From: Nitrospirota bacterium
GTDB lineage: Bacteria; Nitrospirota; Thermodesulfovibrionia; Thermodesulfovibrionales; JdFR-88
Reading direction: 5' to 3'
NCBI GenBank assembly: GCA_021819985.1
Contig: JAKAEG010000008.1
Coordinates: 1 to 21,190 of the forward strand
DNA length: 21,190 nucleotides
A program made the position numbers and the translations under genes. Shown piece after piece: positions 14,765 to 21,190 of this stretch (positions within the stretch are counted from its first letter, which is position 1; every line of letters begins with the position of its first letter). The notes under the pieces are model-generated. The model had not been told where the DNA came from, made no database searches, and saw only the letters and a list, made by a program, of their open reading frames with translations.

Positions 14765-15412
14765 TCAAACACTCTGCCCCCCAACCATCGTAGAATTGTA
14801 GTACTTTTGGTCCAGGACATCGATGCTCGACCTCAGACTCTCCGAATAATGATGTGCATATCTCGTCGTCATGGAGAGGGTTTTATGCCCCAGCAGTTCC
14901 TTCACCATGTAAAGGTCTATCCCGTTTTGAACAAGCCTGGTTGCGAAGGTATGCCTGAGGTCGTGGAAATGGAAATCCTCGATCCCGGCTTTTTCAAGCG
15001 CCTTCTCGAACCCCTCCCTGAGGCTTCGCACGGAAATAGGGAATACCCTTCCGGAAAAATCCCTTACTTTCATGCGCTTCAAGACGGCAAGAAGTGTCTG
15101 AGATATCGGGATCGCCCTCTTCTCTCCATTTTTCGACTTCTGCACAGTTATGAGCCTGCGCAGGAAATTCACGTCTTTCCAAAGAAGAGCGAGGATTTCG
15201 CCGCGTCTCATACCAGTATGAAGGGCCATCACAAGCAACGGGTAGAGCCACAAGGGATTTGCAGCCTTTTCAAGAAGCGCTCTTTCCTCATCGGGCAAGA
15301 GCCATCTGTCCCTCGCGTTTCTGTTGCCCACGGAGAAAGAAAGGTCCGCCAATGGGTTTTTCTGCACCCATTTCCATTCCTTACGAGCGACATTCCACAT
15401 CCTGCGCATCAA
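14765..15412 (-). pseudogene. Tyrosine recombinase missing its N-terminal domain
   Basis: This is the catalytic half of a phage-type integrase, about 215 aa. All catalytic residues are visible: Arg69 (HTGMRRGEIL), Lys in VQKSKNGEKR, His150-x2-Arg153 (HFHDLRHTFATRL), His176 (ELLGHKTL) and Tyr185 (TTRYAHH). The N-terminal arm and SAM-like core-binding domains, normally 90 to 150 residues, are absent. The frame is open only back to the stop of the neighbouring excisionase gene (15437-15439), with ASYQELALMRRMW just after it. A deletion fusing the two genes is likely. The only starts are TTG 15412 or nearby ATGs without a good ribosome site. Probably inactive. Confidence 0.8.
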
Positions 15413-15436
15413 AGCCAGCTCCTGGTAAGATGCCCA

Positions 15437-15727
15437 TTAATTCTGTCCTCCTTTCGGGGCACCGGCAACGGTTCCAGCACCCGAATTATACCTCTTTAGA
15501 GTTTCCTCCTTCCAGGATTTGAGCCAGGCATGGATTTCCTCAGAATCGAACCGGAGAAGGGCTTTTCGGCCCGCACCGATCTTGATTGAGGGGATATGCC
15601 CGAGTTCAGCCCAGCTATAGATTGTCTTGGGCGAGCAGGAGACGATTTCCGCTACCTGCTCGGCCGTGAGCAGTCTCCGCCCGGCATTTCCATTGGATGA
15701 CGACTTTTCATCTTGTTCTCTCGACAA
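15437..15727 (-). CDS. Excisionase-like MerR/HTH_17 DNA-binding protein
   Basis: A 96-aa protein with a winged-helix DNA-binding domain of the excisionase (HTH_17) type at about residues 18-72: LLTAEQVAEIVSCSPKTIYS, then GHIPSIKIGAGRKALLRFDSEE and HAWL. Such proteins direct the integrase towards excision. The N-terminal 17 residues are polar and the C-terminal 20 are Gly/Ala-rich. The start is a TTG at 15727 with GAGAGG eight bases upstream. It lies directly before the broken integrase and in the same frame, so it belongs to the same decayed element and probably no longer serves a working recombinase. Confidence 0.78.
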   Translation of the reverse strand: MSREQDEKSSSNGNAGRRLLTAEQVAEIVSCSPKTIYSWAELGHIPSIKIGAGRKALLRFDSEEIHAWLKSWKEETLKRYNSGAGTVAGAPKGGQN

Positions 15728-15930
15728 CTGAAGTACCTCTCGTCCGAGCTATTGATTATCTTCCCGAGGGGGATATAAGGGTGCAACAGCCATTGTACCT
15801 ATATGGATATAAAAAGGGGCTTTATTGCCTTGATTCTCATTTTTTCATCCGACCGCCCAGGGAATAGGATGCCCGACCGAAATATCGTGACCGGTCCGTG
15901 TGGCGTGGCATTATTGATGGCAAGGTCTGA

Positions 15931-15948
15931 TTCCCCTTTGAAGGGGAA
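15931..15948. repeat. Perfect short palindrome in a 280-base gene-free gap
   Basis: TTCCCCTT-TG-AAGGGGAA forms an 8-bp inverted repeat with a two-base centre. No T run follows on either strand, so it is not a classical terminator. A second pair, ACAAGT...ACTTGT (15951-15956, 15969-15974), follows at once. The rest of 15728-16007 shows no gene. It may be an operator or a relic of the older element. Confidence 0.4.
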
Positions 15949-16007
15949 ATACAAGTTTCACTGCTTTCACTTGTAATTTACGTAAAAACCGTCCAAACGA
16001 AAGTCTT

Positions 16008-16235
16008 TCATTTTGCCAAGTCATTCAATTCTTTCACGGTCAACCCGGCTTGACGGAGAATAGCTCTCAAGGTTCCCTTGGCGATTTCTTTGTGGTTTGG
16101 CACGGTTACCTTTCGATGCGGCGGATTTTCATTCCTCAAAACGATATGGCTTCCTGTTTGGTGGTCTATTGCGTAGCCTATTTTCCCCAATATGCCGCAA
16201 AGCTTTTATCCCGAAACAGCCGGAAGTTTGCTCAA
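16008..16235 (-). pseudogene. hicA: HicA toxin gene with premature stop codon
   Basis: HicA toxins are small double-stranded-RNA-binding mRNA interferases. The full frame reads as a normal 75-aa HicA: a start SKLPAVSG, the catalytic-His region HQTGSHIVLRNEN, and VTVPNHKEIAKGTLRAILRQAGL with the conserved C-terminal helix. Codon 10 is TAA (16208-16206), interrupting the frame just after SKLPAVSG, where a Lys or similar residue is expected. The original start is a TTG (16235) overlapping the hicB stop, with GGAGGTG upstream, the usual coupled antitoxin-toxin layout. A TTG at 16190 could restart translation but would remove the first helix. Most likely an inactive toxin. Confidence 0.8.
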
Positions 16236-16441
16236 GGCACCTCCACAATTTCTTCCTTGATTGGAGGGGGAACAGGTTCGTTGTGATTTTTTAAGCTCTG
16301 GATATAGCCTTTAATGGCGTCCTGGATATTTTCAAGAGCTTCTTTTCTCGTTTTCCCTTGTGAAACACACCCCGGCAAGGCGGAACATTGAGCAACATAC
16401 ATGCCATCCTCGTCCTGTTCAATGATGATTCTGTAGCGCAT
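16232..16441 (-). CDS. hicB: HicB-family antitoxin
   Basis: A 69-aa antitoxin of the HicB family, a partial RNase-H fold that neutralises HicA. The signature is plain: MRYRIIIEQDEDGMYVAQCS, then LPGCVSQGKTRKEALENIQ and AIKGYIQSLK. It has no C-terminal DNA-binding domain, so autoregulation would need another mechanism. ATG 16441 has a strong AAGGAGG seven bases upstream. A perfect TATAAT on the minus strand at 16470-16465 suggests its promoter, although the -35 region is a poor purine/pyrimidine tract. The gene remains intact while its toxin is broken. Confidence 0.92.
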   Translation of the reverse strand: MRYRIIIEQDEDGMYVAQCSALPGCVSQGKTRKEALENIQDAIKGYIQSLKNHNEPVPPPIKEEIVEVP

Positions 16442-16618
16442 GGTTTCACCTCCTTGTATCATTGATTATAAAAGAAAAAGGGAGTTTAAAAAAGAAAAGA
16501 AAAAAGATCGTATAACTGTATACTGGCTTTCAACAAAAACAGGTTGAATTATTGGAATCCGTTAGAAAAGCCCGCCGGGCGCCAACATGCTGCGCTGTAA
16601 GCCCTTGATTTTAAATAA

Positions 16619-16664
16619 GCGGGCGACGGGATTCGAACCCGCGACCTTCAGCTTGGGAAGCTGA
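16619..16664 (-). other. 3' fragment of tRNA-Gly(CCC): attachment-site scar
   Basis: On the minus strand the anticodon arm (TCAGC-TTCCCAA-GCTGA, anticodon CCC at 16657-16655), variable loop, T arm (GCGGG-TTCGAAT-CCCGT) and the 3' acceptor strand CGCCCGC are all present. The 5' acceptor strand and D arm are missing, and no CCA follows. This is what remains of a tRNA 3' end after site-specific integration. The integrase gene begins 39 bases to the right. Because the missing 5' half would lie on the right, the intact tRNA-Gly should be at the far right end of the element, outside this window. Confidence 0.82.
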
Positions 16665-16702
16665 TCCTTTATACTGACTAGATTGATTTTATTGGCCATA
16701 TA

Positions 16703-17821
16703 TCAGGCATATTTAGCCCTATTTTTGTTCTTTTTTTTATTTTTTTGCGACAATTTTGCGACATTTACTTTTTCAGAGGCTTCGACGGCTTTTCTTTTTT
16801 CTTCATCTATGCAATCGAGATATTTCTGCGTCGTGCGTATGTCCGAATGCCCCAGGATTTGCCTGAGCGCCTCGATATTTGCACCCCCTTGGAGGCTCAG
16901 AACAGCAAAAGTATGCCGTAACATATTAGGGCTAACCTTCCTTCGGATTCCGGCACCTGCGGCTGCGGACATGAGTGCTTTATCAATATCGATGACCGGA
17001 ATATCAGTCCGGGAAAAGACCCATCGGCCACTACGGTTTTTATAAAGCTCTTTGAGAACACCACTGGCGGTCTGATTGAGCGGTATAAAGCGCTCCTCAT
17101 GGTCTTTGACGTGCCATTTCTGGCCAGGAGATATTAGTTTACCTTGAACATGTATATGCCGGTTGGCAAAATCAACATCGAGCCATTCTAGATACGCAGC
17201 TTCCGCTGGACGCATGCCCGTATGCCGATTTACAATTATCCGGCTTCTGGTAAGCGGGTTCTTCACCAAAGGCACCAATTTTTCGAACTCTTCGTTAGTA
17301 AAAAAAGCCAACTTCTTCTTCGATTCAGTAAGCTTCTGTGGAAACTGCAGGTCGGTGTCCCTGAGTATCCTTTTTACACTGCTGTGCCGGGAAGATGCAT
17401 GTTTCAGTATCCGCCTCACGATTGAGACGAGGATGTTCACAGTCCTGTTGCTTAGTCCGGTCGATTTGCGATCTGCCTGAAAGTTTAATAATCTCGCGGT
17501 CGTCAAAGAACTTACAGTCTCGGATTTGAAAAATTGCTCTATGTGATTATCATAGTAATTCTTCTCATTGCCATAACCGCGTTTAGTATAGGTCTTTTCA
17601 ATATGGCCGAAATACTCGTCAGCGATAACGATGAATTCAAAATCGGTATAATCCGGCTCCTGAATCCCAAAACTCCGTAGACGACGGCGGCGCTTCAGCT
17701 CCGCCTCGATCTCCAGCGCCTCTTTCCTTGAAGTAGCAGCCGCTCGGTTTACCCGATAAGGTTTACCGGGCCAGAGGTTGACATACCACATTTTTCTGCC
17801 CTTCGGCTTATAGACAGACAT
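16703..17821 (-). CDS. Tyrosine recombinase (integrase) of the right-hand element
   Basis: A full-length phage-type integrase of 372 aa. An N-terminal arm-binding region (GRKMWYVNLWPGKPYRVNRA) and a SAM-like core-binding domain (about 62-155) precede the catalytic domain. There Arg204 (RHTGMRPAEAAYLEW), Lys239 (WHVKDHEERFIPL), Arg302, His325 (ILGHSDIRTT) and Tyr334 are in place. The residue before Arg302 in the H-x2-R box is Asn299 (SPNMLRHTFA) instead of the usual His. The C-terminal tail is very Lys/Asn-rich. It lies next to the tRNA-Gly fragment and is followed upstream by the repressor gene on the same strand, so it likely catalyses integration at tRNA-Gly. Confidence 0.94.
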   Translation of the reverse strand: MSVYKPKGRKMWYVNLWPGKPYRVNRAAATSRKEALEIEAELKRRRRLRSFGIQEPDYTDFEFIVIADEYFGHIEKTYTKRGYGNEKNYYDNHIEQFFKSETVSSLTTARLLNFQADRKSTGLSNRTVNILVSIVRRILKHASSRHSSVKRILRDTDLQFPQKLTESKKKLAFFTNEEFEKLVPLVKNPLTRSRIIVNRHTGMRPAEAAYLEWLDVDFANRHIHVQGKLISPGQKWHVKDHEERFIPLNQTASGVLKELYKNRSGRWVFSRTDIPVIDIDKALMSAAAGAGIRRKVSPNMLRHTFAVLSLQGGANIEALRQILGHSDIRTTQKYLDCIDEEKRKAVEASEKVNVAKLSQKNKKKNKNRAKYA

Positions 17822-17857
17822 GTCTTCCCATGTTCAGGGGTTTCCAGAGTTTTTCAA

Positions 17858-18466
17858 TCATTTTTTTAATACTTTGTGAGCCTTGTACATCTCCTCAAAA
17901 TATTCCACGCCAGGAAATAATTCTATGACATCATTCCTCTCAACTGTCCCATTTTCAATAATTTGCATAAATTTATCGGGAATTCGACGTGTTGTTTCAT
18001 AAACCAATGAAGGCACCAAATAATGGAGTTCATCGCGAAAATTATCACTAAACAGGTATATCCGGCTCCCTGGTACATTAACTTGTCTCTTAAATAAAAA
18101 AACAGTATCATGATCATCTCTCATAGCTAAGCATGTGATGACTACTCGTCTAGTTGATAGATCTGATAAGAAGACGACATCGATAAAATCTGATGGAGCA
18201 CATATGTATTTGAGGACAAAATCCGAGTTTTCAAAAGAAGGGCTTGGATTGAAAATATAAAAATCACTTAAAAAAGGATACTCATGTTTCCCATGCCCTA
18301 ACAAGAAAGACTCCTTGATCTTGATCTCATTTGAAATTTTACCGATCAGTGGTGCTGATTTTGACAAGCCGTTTTCTATTTGGGTGTAGTAGTTCTGAGT
18401 GACACCAACCTTTTTTGCAAGCTCTGCCTGTGTATAGCCAAACAATTTCCTGATTTGCGTCAACAT
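17858..18466 (-). CDS. XRE-family repressor (CI-like) of the element
   Basis: A 202-aa protein with an N-terminal lambda-repressor-type helix-turn-helix (about 11-33, YTQAELAKKVGVTQNYYTQI). A C-terminal domain of about 140 residues is not recognised; it lacks the Ser-Lys protease pattern of LexA/CI peptidases, as far as can be seen. The gene is divergent from the excisionase-like gene and shares a 126-base control region with it, the typical layout of a maintenance/excision switch. The ATG at 18466 lies only nine bases from a good -10 box, so its mRNA may be leaderless, as for lambda cI from PRM. The integrase gene follows 36 bases downstream. Confidence 0.82.
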   Translation of the reverse strand: MLTQIRKLFGYTQAELAKKVGVTQNYYTQIENGLSKSAPLIGKISNEIKIKESFLLGHGKHEYPFLSDFYIFNPSPSFENSDFVLKYICAPSDFIDVVFLSDLSTRRVVITCLAMRDDHDTVFLFKRQVNVPGSRIYLFSDNFRDELHYLVPSLVYETTRRIPDKFMQIIENGTVERNDVIELFPGVEYFEEMYKAHKVLKK

Positions 18467-18474
18467 GAGCTTAG

Positions 18475-18502
18475 ATTATCAAAAATAAGAGCTTATTGTC
18501 AA
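18475..18502 (-). promoter_or_regulatory. Repressor promoter (minus strand)
   Basis: TTGACA (18502-18497) and GATAAT (18480-18475) are separated by 16 bases. The expected start point, near 18468, is within two or three bases of the repressor ATG (18466). An operator-like site, AATACATAT (18501-18509), overlaps the -35 box. Confidence 0.6.
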
Positions 18503-18596
18503 TACATATTAAAAAAACATGTAATCAAATACAATATATGAAAAGAATTACTTGACAACATGTATTTACTATGGTCTAATGGTAGTTAATACATGT
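18501..18596. promoter_or_regulatory. Divergent operator array with plus-strand promoter
   Basis: Four copies of a 9-base site related to AATACATGT occur: AATACATAT (18501-18509), ACATGTAAT (18517-18525), ACATGTATT (18558-18566) and AATACATGT (18588-18596); the last two are perfect inverted copies. They bracket a plus-strand promoter with TTGACA (18552-18557), a 17-base spacer and TCTAAT (18575-18580). The last site contains the ATG (18593) of the next gene. Binding by the adjacent XRE repressor is inferred. Confidence 0.65.
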
Positions 18597-18982
18597 TGAA
18601 TATAAACAAACATAAAGAATTGAACGAATTTACCGATATTGCTCAAATATCTCCTGCTCAAGCCTCTTCTAGCGGCCCAGACGGCATCATTACCGATGAG
18701 GATATCATCCGCGATTGGGGGGTCTCGCTCTCCTTTATTAATCAGCACTCGTCAGAAATGAAACCCTTTCGGTGGCGACCACGGAGATATTTCCGGAAAT
18801 TCGTGGAGGAATTCTTCCTTAACCGCGCCGCCGCCGGTCAGAAAAAAACAAAATACACCCGTATGCTGGCACTAAGGGATTTCGAGGATGCTAAAGCCCG
18901 AATGCACAAGCAATCCAAGCATAATGGCGGCCGACATAGCGGGGAAAGGAGGAATATCACACAAAGAGCGAAACATGAATAA
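18593..18982 (+). CDS. Small excisionase-like HTH protein
   Basis: A 129-aa protein. Residues about 34-78 (ITDEDIIRDWGVSLSFINQH, then KPFRWRPRRYFRKFVEEFF) fit a winged-helix excisionase/AlpA pattern: a helix-turn-helix followed by a basic wing and a helix. The rest is polar, ending in a Lys/Arg/His-rich tail. It is the first gene rightwards from the operator array, the place of an excisionase or antirepressor. The predicted transcript has a leader of only about six bases and no Shine-Dalgarno, so it may be translated like a leaderless message. The family assignment rests on pattern only. Confidence 0.6.
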   Translation: MLNINKHKELNEFTDIAQISPAQASSSGPDGIITDEDIIRDWGVSLSFINQHSSEMKPFRWRPRRYFRKFVEEFFLNRAAAGQKKTKYTRMLALRDFEDAKARMHKQSKHNGGRHSGERRNITQRAKHE

Positions 18983-19053
18983 AAAAATATTCTATCTTGT
19001 ATTCAAGGCGGCCATTAAAAAGTTTACAATTTGACCGCCATAAGAGGAGGCGA

Positions 19054-19746
19054 ATGGCAGAGATGAAGGAGTTCATGGCACAGGTGGAAGAATACCTTGA
19101 AGCTCAAGGTATCGACACAGCTAAAGTGAAAATACTATGCGGGGATAGCGCCGCGCGCCATCATGAGAAATTCGACGCCGACTGGCAGGCCATACTGGTT
19201 TCATGGACCGAGGACGAGCATCAGGACTTATATGAATATGCCTATCCGGCAGAAGCGTCCATCTGGACAAGATTACTTGGTTATCTCGAGAGCAGAGGAA
19301 TAAAAAAATCCTGGTATGACTATCTGGATGAATTGGCGGTAGTACTGTATTTCGAAGAGGACCCTTACGGACCAGAGGGGCGCAAAAAGAATGAAACCAG
19401 AATTGTGGCGCTGCCCGACACAATAAGAAAGACCCTAACAGGACACCTCATGCAGGCGAAAGTTTATGCCGAAGAGGCAATTGCTTGCGTTGATGATCGC
19501 GGCCCGTCCAATTTCGATCACGTTTGCCTAGCCTTACAGAATTATCCAGCAAAGGAAATAGAGGCAATTTTTGAGAAAATAGGCCTGCATTGCACGAAAG
19601 AGGGGAATCATTTGCATCCGGAATTCCACATAAGCGCAATTCGCAAATACGGCGACAACACGAGAAACACCATTTTTTGCAAAAAATTTGTGGAGTATTT
19701 CAACCCATTGGGATATGAAGTCAGGGTAATTTATATTCTCGACTAA
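19054..19746 (+). CDS. Hypothetical protein, first of three cargo genes
   Basis: A 230-aa soluble protein I do not recognise. It starts MAEMKEFMAQVEEYLEAQ at ATG 19054, with AGAGGAGG just upstream; the longer frame from TTG 18997 has an unlikely Arg-rich leader. Features seen: an acidic Tyr-rich middle (DEHQDLYEYAYPAEASIW, later YDYLDELAVVLYFEEDPYGP), a helical stretch near 135-155, and a C-terminal part (IEAIFEKIGLHCTKEGNHLH, then FCKKFVEYFNPLGYEVRVIY) that ends in a predicted strand. No signal peptide or membrane helix. The gene is followed four bases later by the next ATG, which has no ribosome site of its own, indicating one operon. Confidence 0.75.
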   Translation: MAEMKEFMAQVEEYLEAQGIDTAKVKILCGDSAARHHEKFDADWQAILVSWTEDEHQDLYEYAYPAEASIWTRLLGYLESRGIKKSWYDYLDELAVVLYFEEDPYGPEGRKKNETRIVALPDTIRKTLTGHLMQAKVYAEEAIACVDDRGPSNFDHVCLALQNYPAKEIEAIFEKIGLHCTKEGNHLHPEFHISAIRKYGDNTRNTIFCKKFVEYFNPLGYEVRVIYILD

Positions 19747-19750
19747 TTCT

Positions 19751-20488
19751 ATGGAACTTAGGAATATTAATCTTCTGGAAACATCAATAATTATCCCTGA
19801 GAATTTACGCGATAAAACGAGAGGTGGTATTGACGACAAGAAAATGGAGCTAATATCCCAGATTATGTCATCCGGTGGATCCAACCTATTTTATCCCCCA
19901 ATCTTTTGGGAAAGTCCGGCAAAATCCACTCAACTCATGCTTGTCGCAAGGCAATGGGTTTTTGCTGAATATTTAAGACGTGAACAGTATGTCGTAAATG
20001 CAATTATAATACGGGATGAATCGTTAATACCTTTTCTTACAGCATGCGATGAGATAGAGGCTGGTTGGCTTATCAATAGCCAAATACAAGGCAAAAGTGT
20101 CAAAGGTACAACAGCGGACCGGGAAGACTCGAGGCGTAGCGGCAGAATTTGCCCCCTTTGCCATGGAGTCCTCCGTCGGCCGCTACGTAAAAAAGACCGG
20201 GTGCAAGGCCTTGGCAATCTGGTCGAATGCGAAAATAATGTTAAGGACAAGAATTCGAAATATTACGAAAAAAAATGCCAATTTTCAATGTTTCTTACGG
20301 ATATTGAGATTGTGCAATTCATGAAAAAAGAGTTGGAAATTACAAAAATACTAAAGCCATTGAATGCATATTGCCTCCGCTGCAGGGGACAATTGTATGA
20401 GCGATGGACCACAAAAACGAACGGCATCACCGTTACGCTTAGATGTATAAATTTTTATTCTGATCCCCAAAAATGTAAACCCCAGTGA
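19751..20488 (+). CDS. Possible ParB-like domain fused to two zinc ribbons
   Basis: A 245-aa protein with two recognisable parts. Residues about 5-105 have the order seen in ParB/Srx-type domains: ETSIIIPENLRD, an IDDKKMELISQIMSSGG helix, YPPIFWE, then LMLVARQWVFAEYLRREQ and NAIIIRDE. The canonical ParB GERR motif is replaced by ARQW, so the match is distant. The C-terminal half holds two Cys4 zinc-ribbon patterns: C134-PL-C137...C160...C176 and C208-LR-C211...C232...C242. All eight cysteines fall in these sets. Such ribbons suggest nucleic-acid binding. The stop overlaps the next start by GTGA. Role unknown; ParB-like is a hypothesis. Confidence 0.6.
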   Translation: MELRNINLLETSIIIPENLRDKTRGGIDDKKMELISQIMSSGGSNLFYPPIFWESPAKSTQLMLVARQWVFAEYLRREQYVVNAIIIRDESLIPFLTACDEIEAGWLINSQIQGKSVKGTTADREDSRRSGRICPLCHGVLRRPLRKKDRVQGLGNLVECENNVKDKNSKYYEKKCQFSMFLTDIEIVQFMKKELEITKILKPLNAYCLRCRGQLYERWTTKTNGITVTLRCINFYSDPQKCKPQ

Positions 20489-21129
20489 AATTCTATCTCG
20501 ATACCATCAGAGAGTTTTACAAAATTACTGGGACCCCGATTGAGCCTCAAGAAAAGTTCTATGAGTACCCTAAAGCTGAAGATGTCATTGCAGCCGTTAA
20601 GCTAGATCAGTCACTGCGTCCCCTATCAATCACAGAGGAAGCGGTTAGCGAAAGCATCGCCTTTTTCTTGCGCCTAGTTAACACGCCAGACGATTTAAAG
20701 GGGGCAAGCAAAATTGAGAAGTCTGTGCGCTATCTGATTGACAACGCAATTCGGGAGATCAATGCGCCTGAGCGTGTCTCTAAGATAGTTAATGCTTTGC
20801 TGAATTCCTGGTTTAAAGCGCTGCAACGCTCTCCTTTTTTTGACAGCAAATTCTCCAAGAGAACGTTAGAAAAAGATTCCTCACTTTTTTATTTTCACCT
20901 AGTCTCCGCAGGTCTGGCGGATAAAATCCCGCCTTCGAAACTCTATGTGGCCTTTGGATACGAAGCGCACAAAAGCCTAAGGAATATTTTTGTTCAGGAA
21001 GCCGCTGACTCCAGCAAAGACAGCTACGCACTTTCAGCACGCTACTTTTTTACGCACATTCACCCGAATGTGGAAGCAATAACAAACTTTTCTCCTCAAA
21101 TTTCCAAAGAGCTTTTAGCAGGTTGTTGA
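20485..21129 (+). CDS. Hypothetical helical protein, end possibly altered by a repeat
   Basis: A 214-aa, mainly helical, soluble protein that I do not recognise. It begins at a GTG overlapping the previous stop (GTGA, 20485-20488), so it is translationally coupled. Visible segments: FYLDTIREFYKITGTPIEP, IEKSVRYLIDNAIREINAPE, SLFYFHLVSAGLADKIPPSK, and YFFTHIHPNVEAITNF near the end. The last codons (GCA GGT TGT TGA, product ending LLAGC) lie in a 17-base sequence shared with the MITE-like repeat near 9140. The natural C-terminus may therefore have been replaced by a repeat insertion. Three genes in a row with such tight coupling suggest a multi-subunit function. Confidence 0.72.
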   Translation: MKFYLDTIREFYKITGTPIEPQEKFYEYPKAEDVIAAVKLDQSLRPLSITEEAVSESIAFFLRLVNTPDDLKGASKIEKSVRYLIDNAIREINAPERVSKIVNALLNSWFKALQRSPFFDSKFSKRTLEKDSSLFYFHLVSAGLADKIPPSKLYVAFGYEAHKSLRNIFVQEAADSSKDSYALSARYFFTHIHPNVEAITNFSPQISKELLAGC

Positions 21130-21134
21130 AAAAC
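21118..21134 (+). repeat. Copy of the MITE terminal sequence at the window edge
   Basis: These 17 bases match the left end of the MITE-like element (9134-9150) at 16 positions: GCAGG-A/T-TGTTGAAAAAC. The downstream 56 bases do not obviously continue the first repeat's interior, so this may be another member of the family, an IS end, or a shared target-flanking sequence. The stop codon of the preceding ORF is inside it. Confidence 0.5.
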
Positions 21135-21190
21135 ACCTATCAAATGGCATGAATAGTGCATATCATTTTCAGCCTCAATAGATGTCGAAA

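Noticed and set aside
14666..15499. Plus-strand frame of 277 codons across tRNA-Leu and the integrase
   Set aside because: It reads through a tRNA gene and antisense to the integrase catalytic core, so it is not coding.
16570..16580. GC-rich hairpin as terminator of tRNA-Gly
   Set aside because: GCCC-GCC-GGGC is only 4 bp with a short T stretch; too weak to call, though it could be a remnant.
16619..16690. Complete tRNA-Gly gene
   Set aside because: The D arm and 5' acceptor strand cannot be found to the right of the anticodon arm, so only a 3' fragment is present.

Overview
The window looks like chromosome from an anaerobic, diderm bacterium. It carries the mercury-methylation pair hgcA/hgcB with an hgcC-type partner gene, four maturation genes for [NiFe]-hydrogenase, undecaprenyl-diphosphate phosphatase, a periplasmic phosphate-binding protein and an arsenite exporter. 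Nitrospirota or Desulfobacterota would fit, but no phylogenetic marker in the window settles this.

Layout, left to right. (1) 1-976: the arsenic pair arsR-acr3 on the minus strand; acr3 runs off the left edge. (2) 1104-3701: a minus-strand signalling operon with a CBS-domain histidine kinase, two tandem single-domain response regulators and a DUF2934 protein, followed by a short gene remnant. (3) 3848-4173: two tiny overlapping plus-strand genes, the second encoding a Cys-rich protein. (4) 4485-7067: an orphan pstS with a Pho-box-like promoter, then uppP and a universal stress protein gene converging on a 19-bp bidirectional terminator. (5) 7191-9034: hgcC-hgcA-hgcB, a tightly packed operon with a strong promoter whose spacer holds a perfect palindrome. 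(6) 9134-9273: a MITE-like repeat. (7) 9356-14482: hypB facing hypF-hypD-hypE; hypC and hypA are not here.

The right third is accessory DNA. tRNA-Leu(UAG) at 14648-14732 is followed by the decayed remains of an older element: an integrase lacking its N-terminal domain, an excisionase-like gene, and a hicB/hicA toxin-antitoxin pair in which the toxin gene has a premature stop. At 16619-16664 lies the 3' part of a tRNA-Gly(CCC) gene, read here as the attachment-site scar of a second, younger integrative element. That element continues to the right edge. It has its own integrase, a CI-like repressor, a divergent promoter/operator switch and an excisionase-like gene, followed by a packed block of three genes I do not recognise (19054-21129). 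The middle one combines a possible ParB-like N-terminus with two predicted zinc ribbons. The last ORF ends inside a 17-base sequence that matches, with one mismatch, the end of the MITE-like repeat near 9140.

The best-supported functional result is the intact hgcCAB operon. The best candidate for something undescribed is the three-gene cargo of the right-hand element.
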